This document shows positions 15,610 through 24,310 of a stretch of 64,000 bases of DNA, piece by piece. The stretch's first letter is position 1; each line of letters starts with the position of its first letter. The position numbers and the translations under genes were made by a program. This stretch comes from Chromobacterium phragmitis (GTDB lineage Bacteria; Pseudomonadota; Gammaproteobacteria; Burkholderiales; Chromobacteriaceae): NCBI RefSeq assembly GCF_003325475.1, contig NZ_CP029495.1, positions 124,001 through 188,000 on the forward strand, written 5' to 3'. The notes beneath the pieces were generated by a model that saw only the letters and a program-made list of their open reading frames with translations, searched no databases and had not been told where the DNA came from.

Positions 15610-17622
15610 TCACAAATCGTTGAGCCAGGCCTTTTCCTTCAGTTGCTTCAATTCGTCGCGGATGCGCGCGGCCCGTTCGAACTCCAGATTGCGCGCCGCC
15701 TCCAGCATGTCCTTCTCCAGCCGCTTGATCTCCTTGGCCAGCGTCTTTTCGTCCATCATCGCCACCGCGGCCTCGTCCACCAGCTTCTTGCGCTCCGCCT
15801 CGACGCTGTAGACGCCGTCGATGATGTCCTTGATCTTCTTCTCCACGCCCTTGGGCGTGATGCCGTGCTCGGCGTTGAACGCCATCTGCTTGGCGCGGCG
15901 GCGCTCGGTCTCGTCCATCGCCTTCTTCATGGAGTCGGTGATGCGGTCGGCGTACAGCAGCGCCTTGCCGCGCAGGTTCCGCGCCGCGCGGCCTATGGTC
16001 TGGATCAGGCTGCGCTCGCTGCGCAGGAAACCTTCTTTATCGGCATCCAGGATCGCCACCAGGCTCACTTCGGGAATGTCCAGGCCTTCGCGCAGCAGGT
16101 TGATGCCGATCAGCACGTCAAACATGCCCAGGCGCAGGTCGCGGATGATCTCCACCCGCTCGACGGTATCGATGTCGCTGTGCAGATAGCGCACCTTGAT
16201 GCCGTGCTCGGTGTAGTAATCGGCAAGTTGCTCGGCCATGCGCTTGGTCAGCGTGGTGACCAGCACCCGCTCGCCGCGCGCCATGCGGTCGCGGATTTCG
16301 GACAGCAGATCGTCCACCTGAGTCGCCACCGGACGGATCTCGATCTGCGGGTCCACCAGGCCGGTCGGCCGCACCACTTGCTCCACCACCTGGCCGGCGT
16401 GCTCCTTCTCATACACTGCCGGCGTGGCCGACACGAACACGGTCTGCGGCATCAATTGCTCGAACTCGTGGAATTTCAGCGGCCGGTTGTCTGCGGCGGA
16501 CGGCAGGCGGAAGCCGTACTCCACCAGATTCGCCTTGCGCGCGGCGTCGCCCTTGTACATCGCGCCCACCTGCGGCACGGTGACGTGGCTCTCGTCGATG
16601 AACATCAGCGCGTTCTTGGGCAGATAGTCGATCAGCGTCGGCGGCGGATCGCCAGGGCCGCGTCCGGAAAAGTGGCGCGAGTAGTTTTCGATGCCCTTGC
16701 AAAAGCCCATCTCGTACAGCATTTCCAGGTCGAAGCGGGTGCGCTGCTCGATGCGCTGCGCCTCCACCAGCTTGCCCTCTTTCTGATACCACTCGATGCG
16801 GCGGCGCAGCTCGTCCTTGATTTCTTCGCAGGCGCGCAGCACGGTGTCGCGCGGCGTCACGTAGTGGCTGGACGGGAACACGGTGAAGCGGCCGACGCGT
16901 TGCTTGGTCGTGCCGGTGAGCGGGTCGAACAGGGTCAGCGTTTCCACTTCGTCGTCGAACAAACTGACGCGCAGCGCGGTGTCGCTGCTTTCCGCCGGGT
17001 AGATGTCGATCACGTCGCCGCGCACGCGGAAGGTGCCGCGGCCGAAGTCCATGTCGTTGCGGCTGTACTGCATGGTGGTGAGGCGGCTGATGATGTCGCG
17101 CTGCGGCGTGGTTTCACCTTCCTTCAGATGCAGAATCATCTGGTGGTAGTCGGACGGATCGCCGATGCCGTAAATCGCCGACACCGTCGCCACGATGATG
17201 CAGTCGGGACGCTCCAATATCGACTTGGTGGCCGACAAGCGCATCTGCTCGATGTGCTCGTTGATGCTGGAGTCTTTCTCGATGAACAGGTCGCGGCTGG
17301 GGACGTAGGCTTCCGGCTGGTAGTAATCGTAGTAAGAGACGAAATACTCCACCGCATTATGCGGGAAGAACTCGCGCATCTCGCTGTACAGCTGCGCCGC
17401 CAGCGTCTTGTTGTGCGCCATGATGATGGCCGGCCGTCCCGTCTGGGCGATGACGTTGGCCATGGTGTAGGTCTTGCCGGAGCCGGTCACGCCCAGCAGC
17501 GTCTGGTAGGACAGGCCGTCGGACAAGCCCTCCACCAGCTTCTCGATGGCGGACGGCTGGTCGCCGGCCGGCGGGAAAGGCTGGTTCAGCTGGAACGGAC
17601 TGTCGGGGAAAGTAAGCAGCAT
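15610..17622 (-). CDS. uvrB: Excinuclease ABC subunit B
   Basis: UvrB is the damage-verifying helicase-like subunit of nucleotide excision repair. It is loaded by UvrA and recruits UvrC. The 670-residue length matches the family (673 in E. coli). Visible features are Walker A G-V-T-G-S-G-K-T near residue 35, the damage-probing beta hairpin region (Y-Y-D-Y-Y-Q-P-E-A-Y), helicase motifs such as D-E-S-H and R-I-G-R-A-A-R-type sequence near 540, and the C-terminal UVR domain that contacts UvrC. Start chosen at ATG 17622 (MLLTFPDSPFQL), which fits other UvrB proteins; ATG 17664 would add 14 residues. Single gene with its own terminator; the SOS operator was not found by eye. Confidence 0.97.
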   Translation of the reverse strand: MLLTFPDSPFQLNQPFPPAGDQPSAIEKLVEGLSDGLSYQTLLGVTGSGKTYTMANVIAQTGRPAIIMAHNKTLAAQLYSEMREFFPHNAVEYFVSYYDYYQPEAYVPSRDLFIEKDSSINEHIEQMRLSATKSILERPDCIIVATVSAIYGIGDPSDYHQMILHLKEGETTPQRDIISRLTTMQYSRNDMDFGRGTFRVRGDVIDIYPAESSDTALRVSLFDDEVETLTLFDPLTGTTKQRVGRFTVFPSSHYVTPRDTVLRACEEIKDELRRRIEWYQKEGKLVEAQRIEQRTRFDLEMLYEMGFCKGIENYSRHFSGRGPGDPPPTLIDYLPKNALMFIDESHVTVPQVGAMYKGDAARKANLVEYGFRLPSAADNRPLKFHEFEQLMPQTVFVSATPAVYEKEHAGQVVEQVVRPTGLVDPQIEIRPVATQVDDLLSEIRDRMARGERVLVTTLTKRMAEQLADYYTEHGIKVRYLHSDIDTVERVEIIRDLRLGMFDVLIGINLLREGLDIPEVSLVAILDADKEGFLRSERSLIQTIGRAARNLRGKALLYADRITDSMKKAMDETERRRAKQMAFNAEHGITPKGVEKKIKDIIDGVYSVEAERKKLVDEAAVAMMDEKTLAKEIKRLEKDMLEAARNLEFERAARIRDELKQLKEKAWLNDL

Positions 17623-17916
17623 GGCGGGTCCGGGCGATGGCGAAAAGATTGATTTTACGCCCATATCCGCCCGACCTCACCATCTTGCGCGCCGCCGTTT
17701 GCTCCCCGCCGCCGGATACCGGCGATTTCGCGCATTTTTCCCTTGTGGAACACCGTTTTTTTGCTCTACACAGAGCAGTGACATTGTTTAAAATGCAAAC
17801 AGGACGCAACGGGTGTCTACAGCAAATGATGTCAACATCTTGACCGATTTTGCGGGACGATGCCATGACGATGCTGTCCGGTTCCCTCCAAAAATAAGCG
17901 CACAATGGAGTGACGC

Positions 17917-18786
17917 ATGATCAAGAAAATCGCAAGCCTGCTGGTATCGGCGGCGCTGGCCATGCCGGTGCTGGCGGCTTCGCCTCAAGGCGTGTTGGTG
18001 GCCAGCGAAATGGCGGGCTACACCATTCCCAGGCTCAACTCGCACTCGGCCCTGATACTCAACGGCCTGACCGGCGAAACTCTCTACGAAAAGAACGCCC
18101 ACCAGCGCATGCCCATCGCCTCCATCACCAAGCTGATGACCGCGATGGTGATGCTGGATTCCGGCGTGCCGCTGGATCAGGACGTCACGGTGTCAGACGC
18201 CGAGATCGACCGGGTCAAGCACACCACCTCGCGGCTGGCGGTCGGCACCACGCTCAGCCGCCAGGAAATGCTGCTGCTGGCGCTGATGTCGTCGGAAAAC
18301 CGCGCGGCGGCCACGCTGGCGCGCACCACCTTCCCCGGCGGCACCTCCATCTTCATCGAGCGGATGAACCACAAGGCCCGCAGCCTGGGCATGACGGAAA
18401 CCATCTTCCACGACCCCACCGGCCTCGACGTGCGCAACACCTCGACCGCCGCCGATCTGGCCAGGATGGTGCAGGCCGCGCAGAAATACCCGCTGATCCG
18501 CGAATTCACCACCACCGAGCGCCACCAGATCGTCTCGGTGCGCAACCGCGTGCTGCAATACAAGAACAGCAACGCGCTGGTGCGCGAAGGCGACTGGGAC
18601 ATCGCGGTGCAGAAGACAGGCTACATCCAGGAAGCCGGCCGCTGCATGGTGTTGCAGGCCACTGTCGGCTCGCAGCCGCTGATCTTCGTGCTGCTGGACG
18701 CCGGCGCCAGTTCCGCCCGCGTCAACGACGCCAAGAATATCAAGCTCTGGCTGGAATCCCACCCCGGCAGCTGGCTGGCCGGATAG
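17917..18786 (+). CDS. pbpG: D-alanyl-D-alanine endopeptidase (PBP7 type)
   Basis: A 289-residue low-molecular-weight penicillin-binding protein of the PbpG/S11 group, which cuts D-Ala-meso-DAP cross-links of peptidoglycan in the periplasm. All three active-site motifs are visible: S69-I-T-K72, S126-E-N128 and K233-T-G235. A signal peptide covers residues 1-20. There is no C-terminal amphipathic anchor as in DacA, which supports PBP7 rather than PBP5. ATG 17917 has GGAG seven bases ahead. It is monocistronic and ends at a strong terminator. Confidence 0.92.
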   Translation: MIKKIASLLVSAALAMPVLAASPQGVLVASEMAGYTIPRLNSHSALILNGLTGETLYEKNAHQRMPIASITKLMTAMVMLDSGVPLDQDVTVSDAEIDRVKHTTSRLAVGTTLSRQEMLLLALMSSENRAAATLARTTFPGGTSIFIERMNHKARSLGMTETIFHDPTGLDVRNTSTAADLARMVQAAQKYPLIREFTTTERHQIVSVRNRVLQYKNSNALVREGDWDIAVQKTGYIQEAGRCMVLQATVGSQPLIFVLLDAGASSARVNDAKNIKLWLESHPGSWLAG

Positions 18787-18804
18787 CGCAGAAAAAACCC
18801 ATCC

Positions 18805-18828
18805 AGGCCGGCCATGCCGGCCTTTTTT
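18805..18828 (+). terminator. Rho-independent terminator between pbpG and LysR gene
   Basis: Stem AGGCCGGC/GCCGGCCT (18805-18812 with 18816-18823), three-base loop, followed by a T-run to 18828. On the opposite strand the T-run is five to six bases off, so it may also end the convergent LysR gene less efficiently. Confidence 0.88.
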
Positions 18829-19766
18829 CATGCCGCGTCGCCGCTCAGCCCGCAACCCGTCAACTGCGTCCACACCCAGTCGTGCGCGGCCGATCCGGCA
18901 TGCCGGCGATGGCGGTACAGCTTCAAGCGATATGGCGGGACAGAGAACGGCGGCGGATACAGCCGCACATCCGCCGCCTCCGCCATGCGCAGCGCGGCCC
19001 GCCGCGGCAGCGTCATGACCCACTCGCCGCCGCCGATGATGAAAGGCGCCGCCAGCACCGAAGGCAGTTGCAGCGCCACCTCGCGCGCCAGGCCCATGCG
19101 CTCCAGCACTTGGTCCACCACGCCGCGCGGCTCGTTCCACGGCGTCACTACCGCGTGCCGCTCCGCCAGGTAGCCCTCCAGACTCAGGTGGTCCCCGATG
19201 CGCGGGTGGCCGCGGCTGGCGATCGCCACATACTCCTCCTCCGGCCAATCGAACTCCTCGACGTCGCCCGACTGCGCGCCGCCCTCTTCCGAATAGCCGA
19301 GCGCGAAATCGATGCTCCCTGCCAACAGTTCGTCCAGCGGCACTTTGCGCTCCGCCTGCACCACCCGGAAGCTGAGCCGCGGCGCCAGCGCCTGCATCCG
19401 GCTCAGAAAGCCCGGCAGCACGGCGAAAGCGGTGTAGTCGGTGGCGGCCAGCACGAATTGCCGCTCGCTGCTGGCCGGATCGAAACCGGCCCCGCGCCGC
19501 AAGCCATCTGACAACAGCGCCAACGCCGCCTCCACCACCGGCGCCAGCTGCTCCGCCCGCGGCGTGGGGCGCATCCGGCCGCCCACCCGGATGAACAGCT
19601 CGTCGCTCAGCGCCTCCCGCAGCCGCGACAGCGCGTGGCTGCAAGCGGACGGGCTGATCGCGAGGCTGTCGGCGGCGTCCCTCACCGAGCGAGTGCGGTA
19701 CAAGGCCTCCAGCAGCAATAGCAGATTCAGATCCAGGCCGCGCAGATTTGGATGAATAATTTTCAT
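18828..19766 (-). CDS. LysR-family transcriptional regulator (NodD/SyrM-like start)
   Basis: A 312-residue LysR regulator. The N terminus (N-L-R-G-L-D-L-N-L-L-L-L-L-E-A-L-Y) and the D-S-L-A-I-S-P-S-A-C-S-H-A-L-S-R-L-R helix place it in the subgroup that includes NodD and LeuO-like proteins. The effector-binding domain fills residues 90-300. It is divergent from the GNAT acetyltransferase gene, whose start is 91 bases away, so that gene is the natural candidate target. The intergenic stretch is AT-rich. Confidence 0.9.
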   Translation of the reverse strand: MKIIHPNLRGLDLNLLLLLEALYRTRSVRDAADSLAISPSACSHALSRLREALSDELFIRVGGRMRPTPRAEQLAPVVEAALALLSDGLRRGAGFDPASSERQFVLAATDYTAFAVLPGFLSRMQALAPRLSFRVVQAERKVPLDELLAGSIDFALGYSEEGGAQSGDVEEFDWPEEEYVAIASRGHPRIGDHLSLEGYLAERHAVVTPWNEPRGVVDQVLERMGLAREVALQLPSVLAAPFIIGGGEWVMTLPRRAALRMAEAADVRLYPPPFSVPPYRLKLYRHRRHAGSAAHDWVWTQLTGCGLSGDAA

Positions 19767-19856
19767 ATTTCACTGAAAACAATGCACTGTTTTCATTCTA
19801 ATGCGTGCACTAAGATGTCCGAAACTGACATTTCAACTATTCAGGGAACACGACGC

Positions 19857-20354
19857 ATGCAGATTTCCATCACGCCGGCCCAGCCGCAGGACGCCGCCGA
19901 GATTCACCGCTTCATCACCGAACTGGCCATCTACGAGCGGGCCGAGCACGAAGTGAAAGCCGGCGTCGCCGACATCGAGGCCACGCTGTTCGGCTCTGCC
20001 GCCAAGGCCCAGGCGCTGATGTGCAGAGTAGACGGCCAACTGGCAGGCTTCGCCGTCTATTTCTTCAGTTACTCCACCTGGCTGGGCAAGAACGGTCTGT
20101 ATCTGGAAGATCTTTACGTAACGCCGGAAAGGCGGGGCGCGGGCGCAGGCAAGGCCCTGCTCAAGCACCTGGCGCGTCTGGCCTGCGAACGGGACTGCGG
20201 CCGTTTCGAATGGAGCGTGCTGGACTGGAACCAGCCCGCGATAGATTTTTATGAATCGATAGGCGCCAAGCCGCAGGCGGAATGGATACGCTACCGCTTG
20301 GCCGGCGACGGCTTGCGCCGCTTCGCTTACGGCGAGAACGCGGTCACCGCTTGA
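19857..20354 (+). CDS. GNAT-family N-acetyltransferase (diamine acetyltransferase-like)
   Basis: A 165-residue single-domain GNAT enzyme that transfers acetyl from acetyl-CoA to an amine. The acetyl-CoA loop is visible as R-R-G-A-G-A-G-K near residue 92-99, preceded by the strand L-Y-L-E-D-L-Y-V that is typical of the spermidine/spermine acetyltransferase branch, and D-W-N-Q-P-A-I-D-F-Y-E follows in motif B. The polyamine substrate is an inference from this similarity. ATG 19857 has AGGGA eight bases ahead. It is divergent from a LysR gene and convergent with the yidD-like gene, whose stop abuts it. Confidence 0.85.
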   Translation: MQISITPAQPQDAAEIHRFITELAIYERAEHEVKAGVADIEATLFGSAAKAQALMCRVDGQLAGFAVYFFSYSTWLGKNGLYLEDLYVTPERRGAGAGKALLKHLARLACERDCGRFEWSVLDWNQPAIDFYESIGAKPQAEWIRYRLAGDGLRRFAYGENAVTA

Positions 20355-20741
20355 TCAATCGCCGGCCTCCCGCTCCCGGCGGCGGCTCCGCCGCCAGTCC
20401 GGCCAAATATGCGCCAGGCATTCTCCGGAGCGGCAGGCCGCCTCTCCCCAGCACCCATCGCAACTTTCCAGGCTCAGGCAGTCCGGACCGCATGGCGGAT
20501 CGCAATAGCCAGCCTGCCGCCGCCGAGCCGCCGGCATATTGGCCGCGGCCGAGCAACGCAGCAGACGCGCGCGCGCGATCCTGCAGCCGCGCCACGCGCC
20601 ATAACGTCGTATCGCCCGGTACGCCAGCCCGGAACACCCCGACCGCCCGGTCGCGCCGCGGTAGGCGCAGCCAAAGCCCTTGCGCGGCGACAAATGCCGC
20701 TGGTACACCCGGATCAGGCTCAACGCCAGCCGTTTCAACAT
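20355..20741 (-). CDS. YidD-like membrane insertion efficiency factor with cysteine-rich tail
   Basis: The first about 60 residues (L-I-R-V-Y-Q-R-H-L-S-P-R-K-G-F-G-C-A-Y, then S-G-C-S-G-L-A) match YidD, a small inner-membrane-associated protein that aids YidC-dependent insertion. YidD proper is about 70-85 residues and sits in the rnpA-yidC locus. This 128-residue protein stands alone and has an added tail with about eight cysteines (C-D-P-P-C-G-P-D-C, C-D-G-C-W), which suggests metal binding or disulfides. It is therefore a YidD paralogue, not necessarily the housekeeping copy. ATG 20741 has an excellent GGAGGAG site. Confidence 0.82.
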   Translation of the reverse strand: MLKRLALSLIRVYQRHLSPRKGFGCAYRGATGRSGCSGLAYRAIRRYGAWRGCRIARARLLRCSAAANMPAARRRQAGYCDPPCGPDCLSLESCDGCWGEAACRSGECLAHIWPDWRRSRRREREAGD

Positions 20742-20897
20742 ATGTTCTCCTCCCTGCGCGGGCATCATACCCATTCCGCAGCCGCGCTGCTAAAGTCGAC
20801 GGCGAGCGCGCCCGCGCCGCCAACGAGCGTTTCGGCACAGCCGAGCCGCGCGCCGGCACTTAAGATGTGCCCACAACCTAGCCACAGGAGAACCGAT

Positions 20898-21443
20898 ATG
20901 CGCACCGCCTTGATGATCGCCAGCCTGCTCGCCCTGCCCCTGGCCGCCCATGCCGACGCCTTCAAGCTGTCCAGTTCCAGCATCGCCGACGGCAAGCCGC
21001 TGAGCCTGAAACAGGTCTACCGCGGCTTCGGCTGCGAAGGCGGCAACGTCTCGCCGCAGCTATCGTGGAGCGGCGCGCCGGCCGGCACCAAAAGCTTCGC
21101 CGTCACCGTCTACGACCCGGACGCGCCCACCGGCAGCGGCTGGTGGCACTGGACCGTGGTCAATATTCCGGCCAATGTCGGCTCGCTGCCGGAAGGCGCC
21201 GGCGGACAAGCCGGCAAGCTGCCGGAAGGCGCGGCTCAAGGGCGGACCGACTTCGGCGAGGCCGGCTTCGGCGGGGCCTGCCCGCCGGTCGGCGACAAGC
21301 CCCACCGCTATCAATTCACGGTATGGGCGCTGAAGACCGACAAGCTGCCGCTGGACGCCAACGCCAGCGGCGCGCTGGTGGGCTACATGCTGAACGCCAA
21401 CGCGCTGGGCACGGCCCGGATCACCGCCACCTACGGCCGCTGA
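20898..21443 (+). CDS. YbhB/YbcL family PEBP-like protein, exported
   Basis: A 181-residue protein of the phosphatidylethanolamine-binding (Raf kinase inhibitor-like) family. The ligand-pocket motifs are visible as D-P-D-A-P-T-G-S-G-W-W-H-W-T and G-D-K-P-H-R-Y-Q-F-T-V-W-A-L. A signal peptide (residues 1-19, ending A-H-A) sends it to the periplasm, as with E. coli YbcL; two cysteines (F-G-C-E-G and G-A-C-P-P) could form a disulfide. Bacterial function is poorly known. AGGAG precedes ATG 20898. Its stop overlaps the start of the AraC gene by one base (TGATG), so the two are one unit. Confidence 0.88.
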   Translation: MRTALMIASLLALPLAAHADAFKLSSSSIADGKPLSLKQVYRGFGCEGGNVSPQLSWSGAPAGTKSFAVTVYDPDAPTGSGWWHWTVVNIPANVGSLPEGAGGQAGKLPEGAAQGRTDFGEAGFGGACPPVGDKPHRYQFTVWALKTDKLPLDANASGALVGYMLNANALGTARITATYGR

Positions 21444-22243
21444 TGTCCGAAATCGCCCACCGCGAAAGCCGTGTCGAGGCTGGCGAAGTCCGGGCCCGGC
21501 TGCCGCAACGGATCCGCCGGGTGCCGATATTCACGGCGACGCTGTGCCATGTCCGCAGCGGACGCAAGCGGATCTGGCTGGGCGAGCGGGACATGTCGGC
21601 CGGGGCGGAACAACTGATTCTGCTGCCGGCGGGACTGGAGCTCGACATCGCCAACCTGCCGGGAGCAGACGGCTATCTGGCCGACATGGTCAGCCTGCCG
21701 CAGGCTTTGCTGGACCGCTTCCGCCAACGGCACGGCCCCTTGCTGCTGCGCCAGCGCCCGGGGCTTGAGCTATGCCCCGCCATGGGCGCGCGGCTAGCCG
21801 CCGCCTGGCGTCTGCTTACCGACAGCCTGCGCGAGCAGGCGCCGCCGGAAATCCGCGAACATCACGCGGAAGGCGCGCTGCTGGCCCTGGCGCTGGACGG
21901 CGCCGTCGGCCCGCTGCTGCGTCCGGCAGCGCCGGAACTGGCGCAACGCCTACGGCAATTGCTGGCGCTGGACCCCTCCGCCGAATGGCGCGTGGAAGCC
22001 GTAGCCCGCCGGCTCAACCTGGGCGCGTCCACGCTGCGCCGCAGGCTGGCCGCAGAAGGCTGCGGTTTTCAACGCGTGCTGGAAGAGGTGCGCATGGGAC
22101 ATGCGCTGCAGCAGGTGCAAGCGGGCCTGCTGCCCATTGCCCGCATCGCCGAGGCTAGCGGCTACGCGTCAGCCTCCCGCTTTTCCGCCCGCTTTCGCCA
22201 ACGCTACGGCCTGACGCCCAGCGAACTGCGGCGGACGCTCTGA
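21443..22243 (+). CDS. AraC-family transcriptional regulator
   Basis: A 266-residue regulator with a C-terminal AraC double helix-turn-helix (about residues 175-266). The second helix shows the family signature I-A-R-I-A-E-A-S-G-Y-A-S-A-S-R-F-S-A-R-F-R-Q-R with Y-G-L-T-P-S-E-L-R. The N-terminal half looks like a cupin-type ligand domain (W-L-G-E-R-D-M-S ... I-L-L-P-A-G-L-E). It is translationally coupled to the PEBP gene just upstream, so the regulator may sense something related to that protein or simply share its promoter. Confidence 0.88.
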   Translation: MSEIAHRESRVEAGEVRARLPQRIRRVPIFTATLCHVRSGRKRIWLGERDMSAGAEQLILLPAGLELDIANLPGADGYLADMVSLPQALLDRFRQRHGPLLLRQRPGLELCPAMGARLAAAWRLLTDSLREQAPPEIREHHAEGALLALALDGAVGPLLRPAAPELAQRLRQLLALDPSAEWRVEAVARRLNLGASTLRRRLAAEGCGFQRVLEEVRMGHALQQVQAGLLPIARIAEASGYASASRFSARFRQRYGLTPSELRRTL

Positions 22244-22257
22244 CATCCGCGCGCGGC

Positions 22258-22662
22258 TCAGTCGGCGCCTTGCCTCAGCTCCAGCAAATTGCCCGCCGGG
22301 TCCCGGACGAACAGCTGCTCCAGCCTGTCCGCCGCCACGCTGCGCTGGCTGAAGAAGGCGATGCCTCTCTCCTTCAGTTCCGCCGCCGCCTGCTCCAGGC
22401 TGGCCACCGTCAGCGCGACATGGTTGCTCACCGGGTCTTGCCCCTCGCCCTGCGCGTACGGCGACACGCCGTCATTGCCCATGATGTGCAGCTGGGTGGC
22501 GCCCGGCAGATCGAGGAAGCAGCCGGGCACACCGGGGATGCGCCAGCGCGACGGATCCGCCTCCAGACCGAACAACTGGCCATAAAAAGCTTGCAACGCC
22601 TCCACCTGATGCTTGGGCACGCTGAAGCCGACATGATGCAAAGCCTGCACTTCGATAGCCAT
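22258..22662 (-). CDS. VOC-family (glyoxalase/dioxygenase fold) protein
   Basis: A 134-residue vicinal-oxygen-chelate protein with two beta-alpha-beta-beta-beta modules. Likely metal residues are H9 (L-H-H-V-G-F), H56-region (Q-L-H-I-M-G), H77-region (N-H-V-A-L-T) and the final E in N-L-L-E-L. This is the pattern of small glyoxalase I-like, fosfomycin-resistance-like or unassigned VOC enzymes; the exact reaction cannot be told. ATG 22662 has GGAACGGAG ahead; the longer frame to 22707 lacks a ribosome site. It is convergent with the AraC gene and divergent from a MarR gene. Confidence 0.82.
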   Translation of the reverse strand: MAIEVQALHHVGFSVPKHQVEALQAFYGQLFGLEADPSRWRIPGVPGCFLDLPGATQLHIMGNDGVSPYAQGEGQDPVSNHVALTVASLEQAAAELKERGIAFFSQRSVAADRLEQLFVRDPAGNLLELRQGAD

Positions 22663-22833
22663 CTCCGTTCCTTTTCCATGTGAAGCCGGCGCATGCCGGC
22701 GCCACATAATACGACAAACATATAATTAGTTAAACTAATAAAATATGCGGGAACGGAGTTCGACTCGCCGCGTCTTTTCAGCTAGCATCATCGCGGCCCA
22801 TCACATAGCCACAACCCAGCCAGGCGAATCCTC

Positions 22834-23361
22834 ATGGACGCACGACACCCGCAAGACGCCAGCGCCGCGATGGCGCCCCATCTGCAACTGATGGCGGACA
22901 CCGCCGACGCCGGCACGCCGCAGGACGCCGCCGCCGCGGGCCTCTTGCTGCTGTGGCTGGGCGACGATGTGCTGCTGCGCCTGAACCAACACCTGTCGCC
23001 GCTGGGCATTTCGGAAAACAAGCTGCACGTGCTGCTGCTGTTCCGCCTGTTCGAAGACGGCAGGCTGGGCGCGGAGCCGCCGACGCCGTCCAGCATCGCC
23101 GATTATTTCGGCATCACCCGCGCGTCGGCCACCGGCCTGCTGGACTGGCTGGAAAAGCGCCGGTTGATCGCCCGCCACCCCCACCCCGCGGATCGCCGCA
23201 GCCTGCAGCTGAGCCTGACGCCGGAAGCCCGCTCGCTGCTGGAGCAGGCGCTGCCGGATTTCTGGCGCGCCTGCGCCGGGCTCACCGAGCACCTGGACGC
23301 TCAGGAGCGGCAGCAATTGCTGCGCCTGCTGGCCAAGGTGTGGGGACAGGTCAAGAACTGA
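22834..23361 (+). CDS. MarR-family transcriptional regulator
   Basis: A 175-residue MarR-type winged-helix dimer. The recognition helix and wing are clear: S-I-A-D-Y-F-G-I-T-R-A-S-A-T-G-L-L-D-W-L-E-K followed by H-P-A-D-R-R-S-L-Q-L-S-L-T. It is divergent from the VOC gene, the most likely target. Its 3' end overlaps the 3' end of the convergent thiQ by 11 bases. Confidence 0.9.
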   Translation: MDARHPQDASAAMAPHLQLMADTADAGTPQDAAAAGLLLLWLGDDVLLRLNQHLSPLGISENKLHVLLLFRLFEDGRLGAEPPTPSSIADYFGITRASATGLLDWLEKRRLIARHPHPADRRSLQLSLTPEARSLLEQALPDFWRACAGLTEHLDAQERQQLLRLLAKVWGQVKN

Positions 23362-24310
23362 GCGAGGAAAAGCGCAGCAAGCGTGATTCGTCGACGCCGA
23401 CGCCCAGCGTTCCGCCGACGAACAGCGCGTCCCCCTGCCACTCGGCCTCCCGCGCCGACAGCATCAGCGCCAGCGGGCCGGCCTGGGCCTCCACCCTCAT
23501 CCGCAGGCCGTCCGCCAGCGGCGTCAGTTCGACGATGCGCGCCGGCGGCTGATCGTCGCCCAGCAAAATCGCCCCCGGCGGCACCGCCGCATGCTCCAGC
23601 ACGTTGTCGAAACCGATGAAGCGCGCCAACCAGGCATCGGCCGGCGCGGCCAGCAATTGCCGCGGCGCGGCGCATTGCAGCAGCCTGCCGTCCTTGAACA
23701 CCGCCACCCGGTCCGCCAGCGCGAACGCCTCGTCGCGGTCGTGGGTGACGATGATGGCCGGAATGCCCGCCTCCCGCAGCAGCGCGCGGAATTCGCGCTG
23801 CAGCAGGCGGCGCAGATCGGCGTCCAGGCTGGAGAACGGCTCGTCCAGCAACAGCAGCCTGGGCCGCGTCACCAGCGCCCGCGCCAACGCCACCCGCTGC
23901 TGCTCGCCGCCGGACAGCGTCCACACCTTGCGCGCGCCGTGCTCGGCCAGGCCCACGCGGGCCAGCATCGCCTGCGCGCGTTTAGCCGCGTCGCGCCTGG
24001 AGACGCCCTGTTCGATCAAGCCGAACATCACATTGCCCAGCGCGTCCAGATGCGGAAACAGCGCGAAGTCCTGGAACATCAACGCGAAGCCTCGCCGCTC
24101 CGGCGGCACCCGGGACAAATCCTCGCCGTCGAAGGCCAGCGCGCCGCCGTCCGGCCGTTCCAGGCCGGCGATCATTTTCAGCAGCGTGCTCTTGCCGCAA
24201 CCGGACGGCCCCAGCAGAGCCAAGGTCTCGCCAGCCGGCAATTCCAGCGACACGTCGTCAGCCACCACGCGTTCGCCGAAGCGCTTACTCAGGTTTCGCA
24301 GCGTCAGCAT
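23351..24310 (-). CDS. thiQ: Thiamine ABC transporter ATP-binding protein
   Basis: A 319-residue ABC ATPase with Walker A G-P-S-G-C-G-K-S-T near residue 35, signature L-S-G-G-E-Q-Q-R, Walker B L-L-L-L-D-E-P, and switch His in T-H-D-R-D-E. The part after about residue 240 is a TOBE-like extension, which makes it longer than E. coli ThiQ (232) and similar to the ferric/thiamine importer ATPases of other groups. ATG 24310 lies inside the 3' end of the permease gene (26-base overlap). Thiamine is assigned because of the TPP riboswitch at the head of the operon; iron or another ligand would be possible without that. Confidence 0.87.
   Translation of the reverse strand: MLTLRNLSKRFGERVVADDVSLELPAGETLALLGPSGCGKSTLLKMIAGLERPDGGALAFDGEDLSRVPPERRGFALMFQDFALFPHLDALGNVMFGLIEQGVSRRDAAKRAQAMLARVGLAEHGARKVWTLSGGEQQRVALARALVTRPRLLLLDEPFSSLDADLRRLLQREFRALLREAGIPAIIVTHDRDEAFALADRVAVFKDGRLLQCAAPRQLLAAPADAWLARFIGFDNVLEHAAVPPGAILLGDDQPPARIVELTPLADGLRMRVEAQAGPLALMLSAREAEWQGDALFVGGTLGVGVDESRLLRFSSLSS

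Noticed and set aside
15643..17652. Open frame of 669 codons on the plus strand opposite uvrB
   Set aside because: It mirrors uvrB exactly, is rich in His/Arg/Gln/Ala as antisense frames of GC-rich genes are, and has no ribosome site or family.
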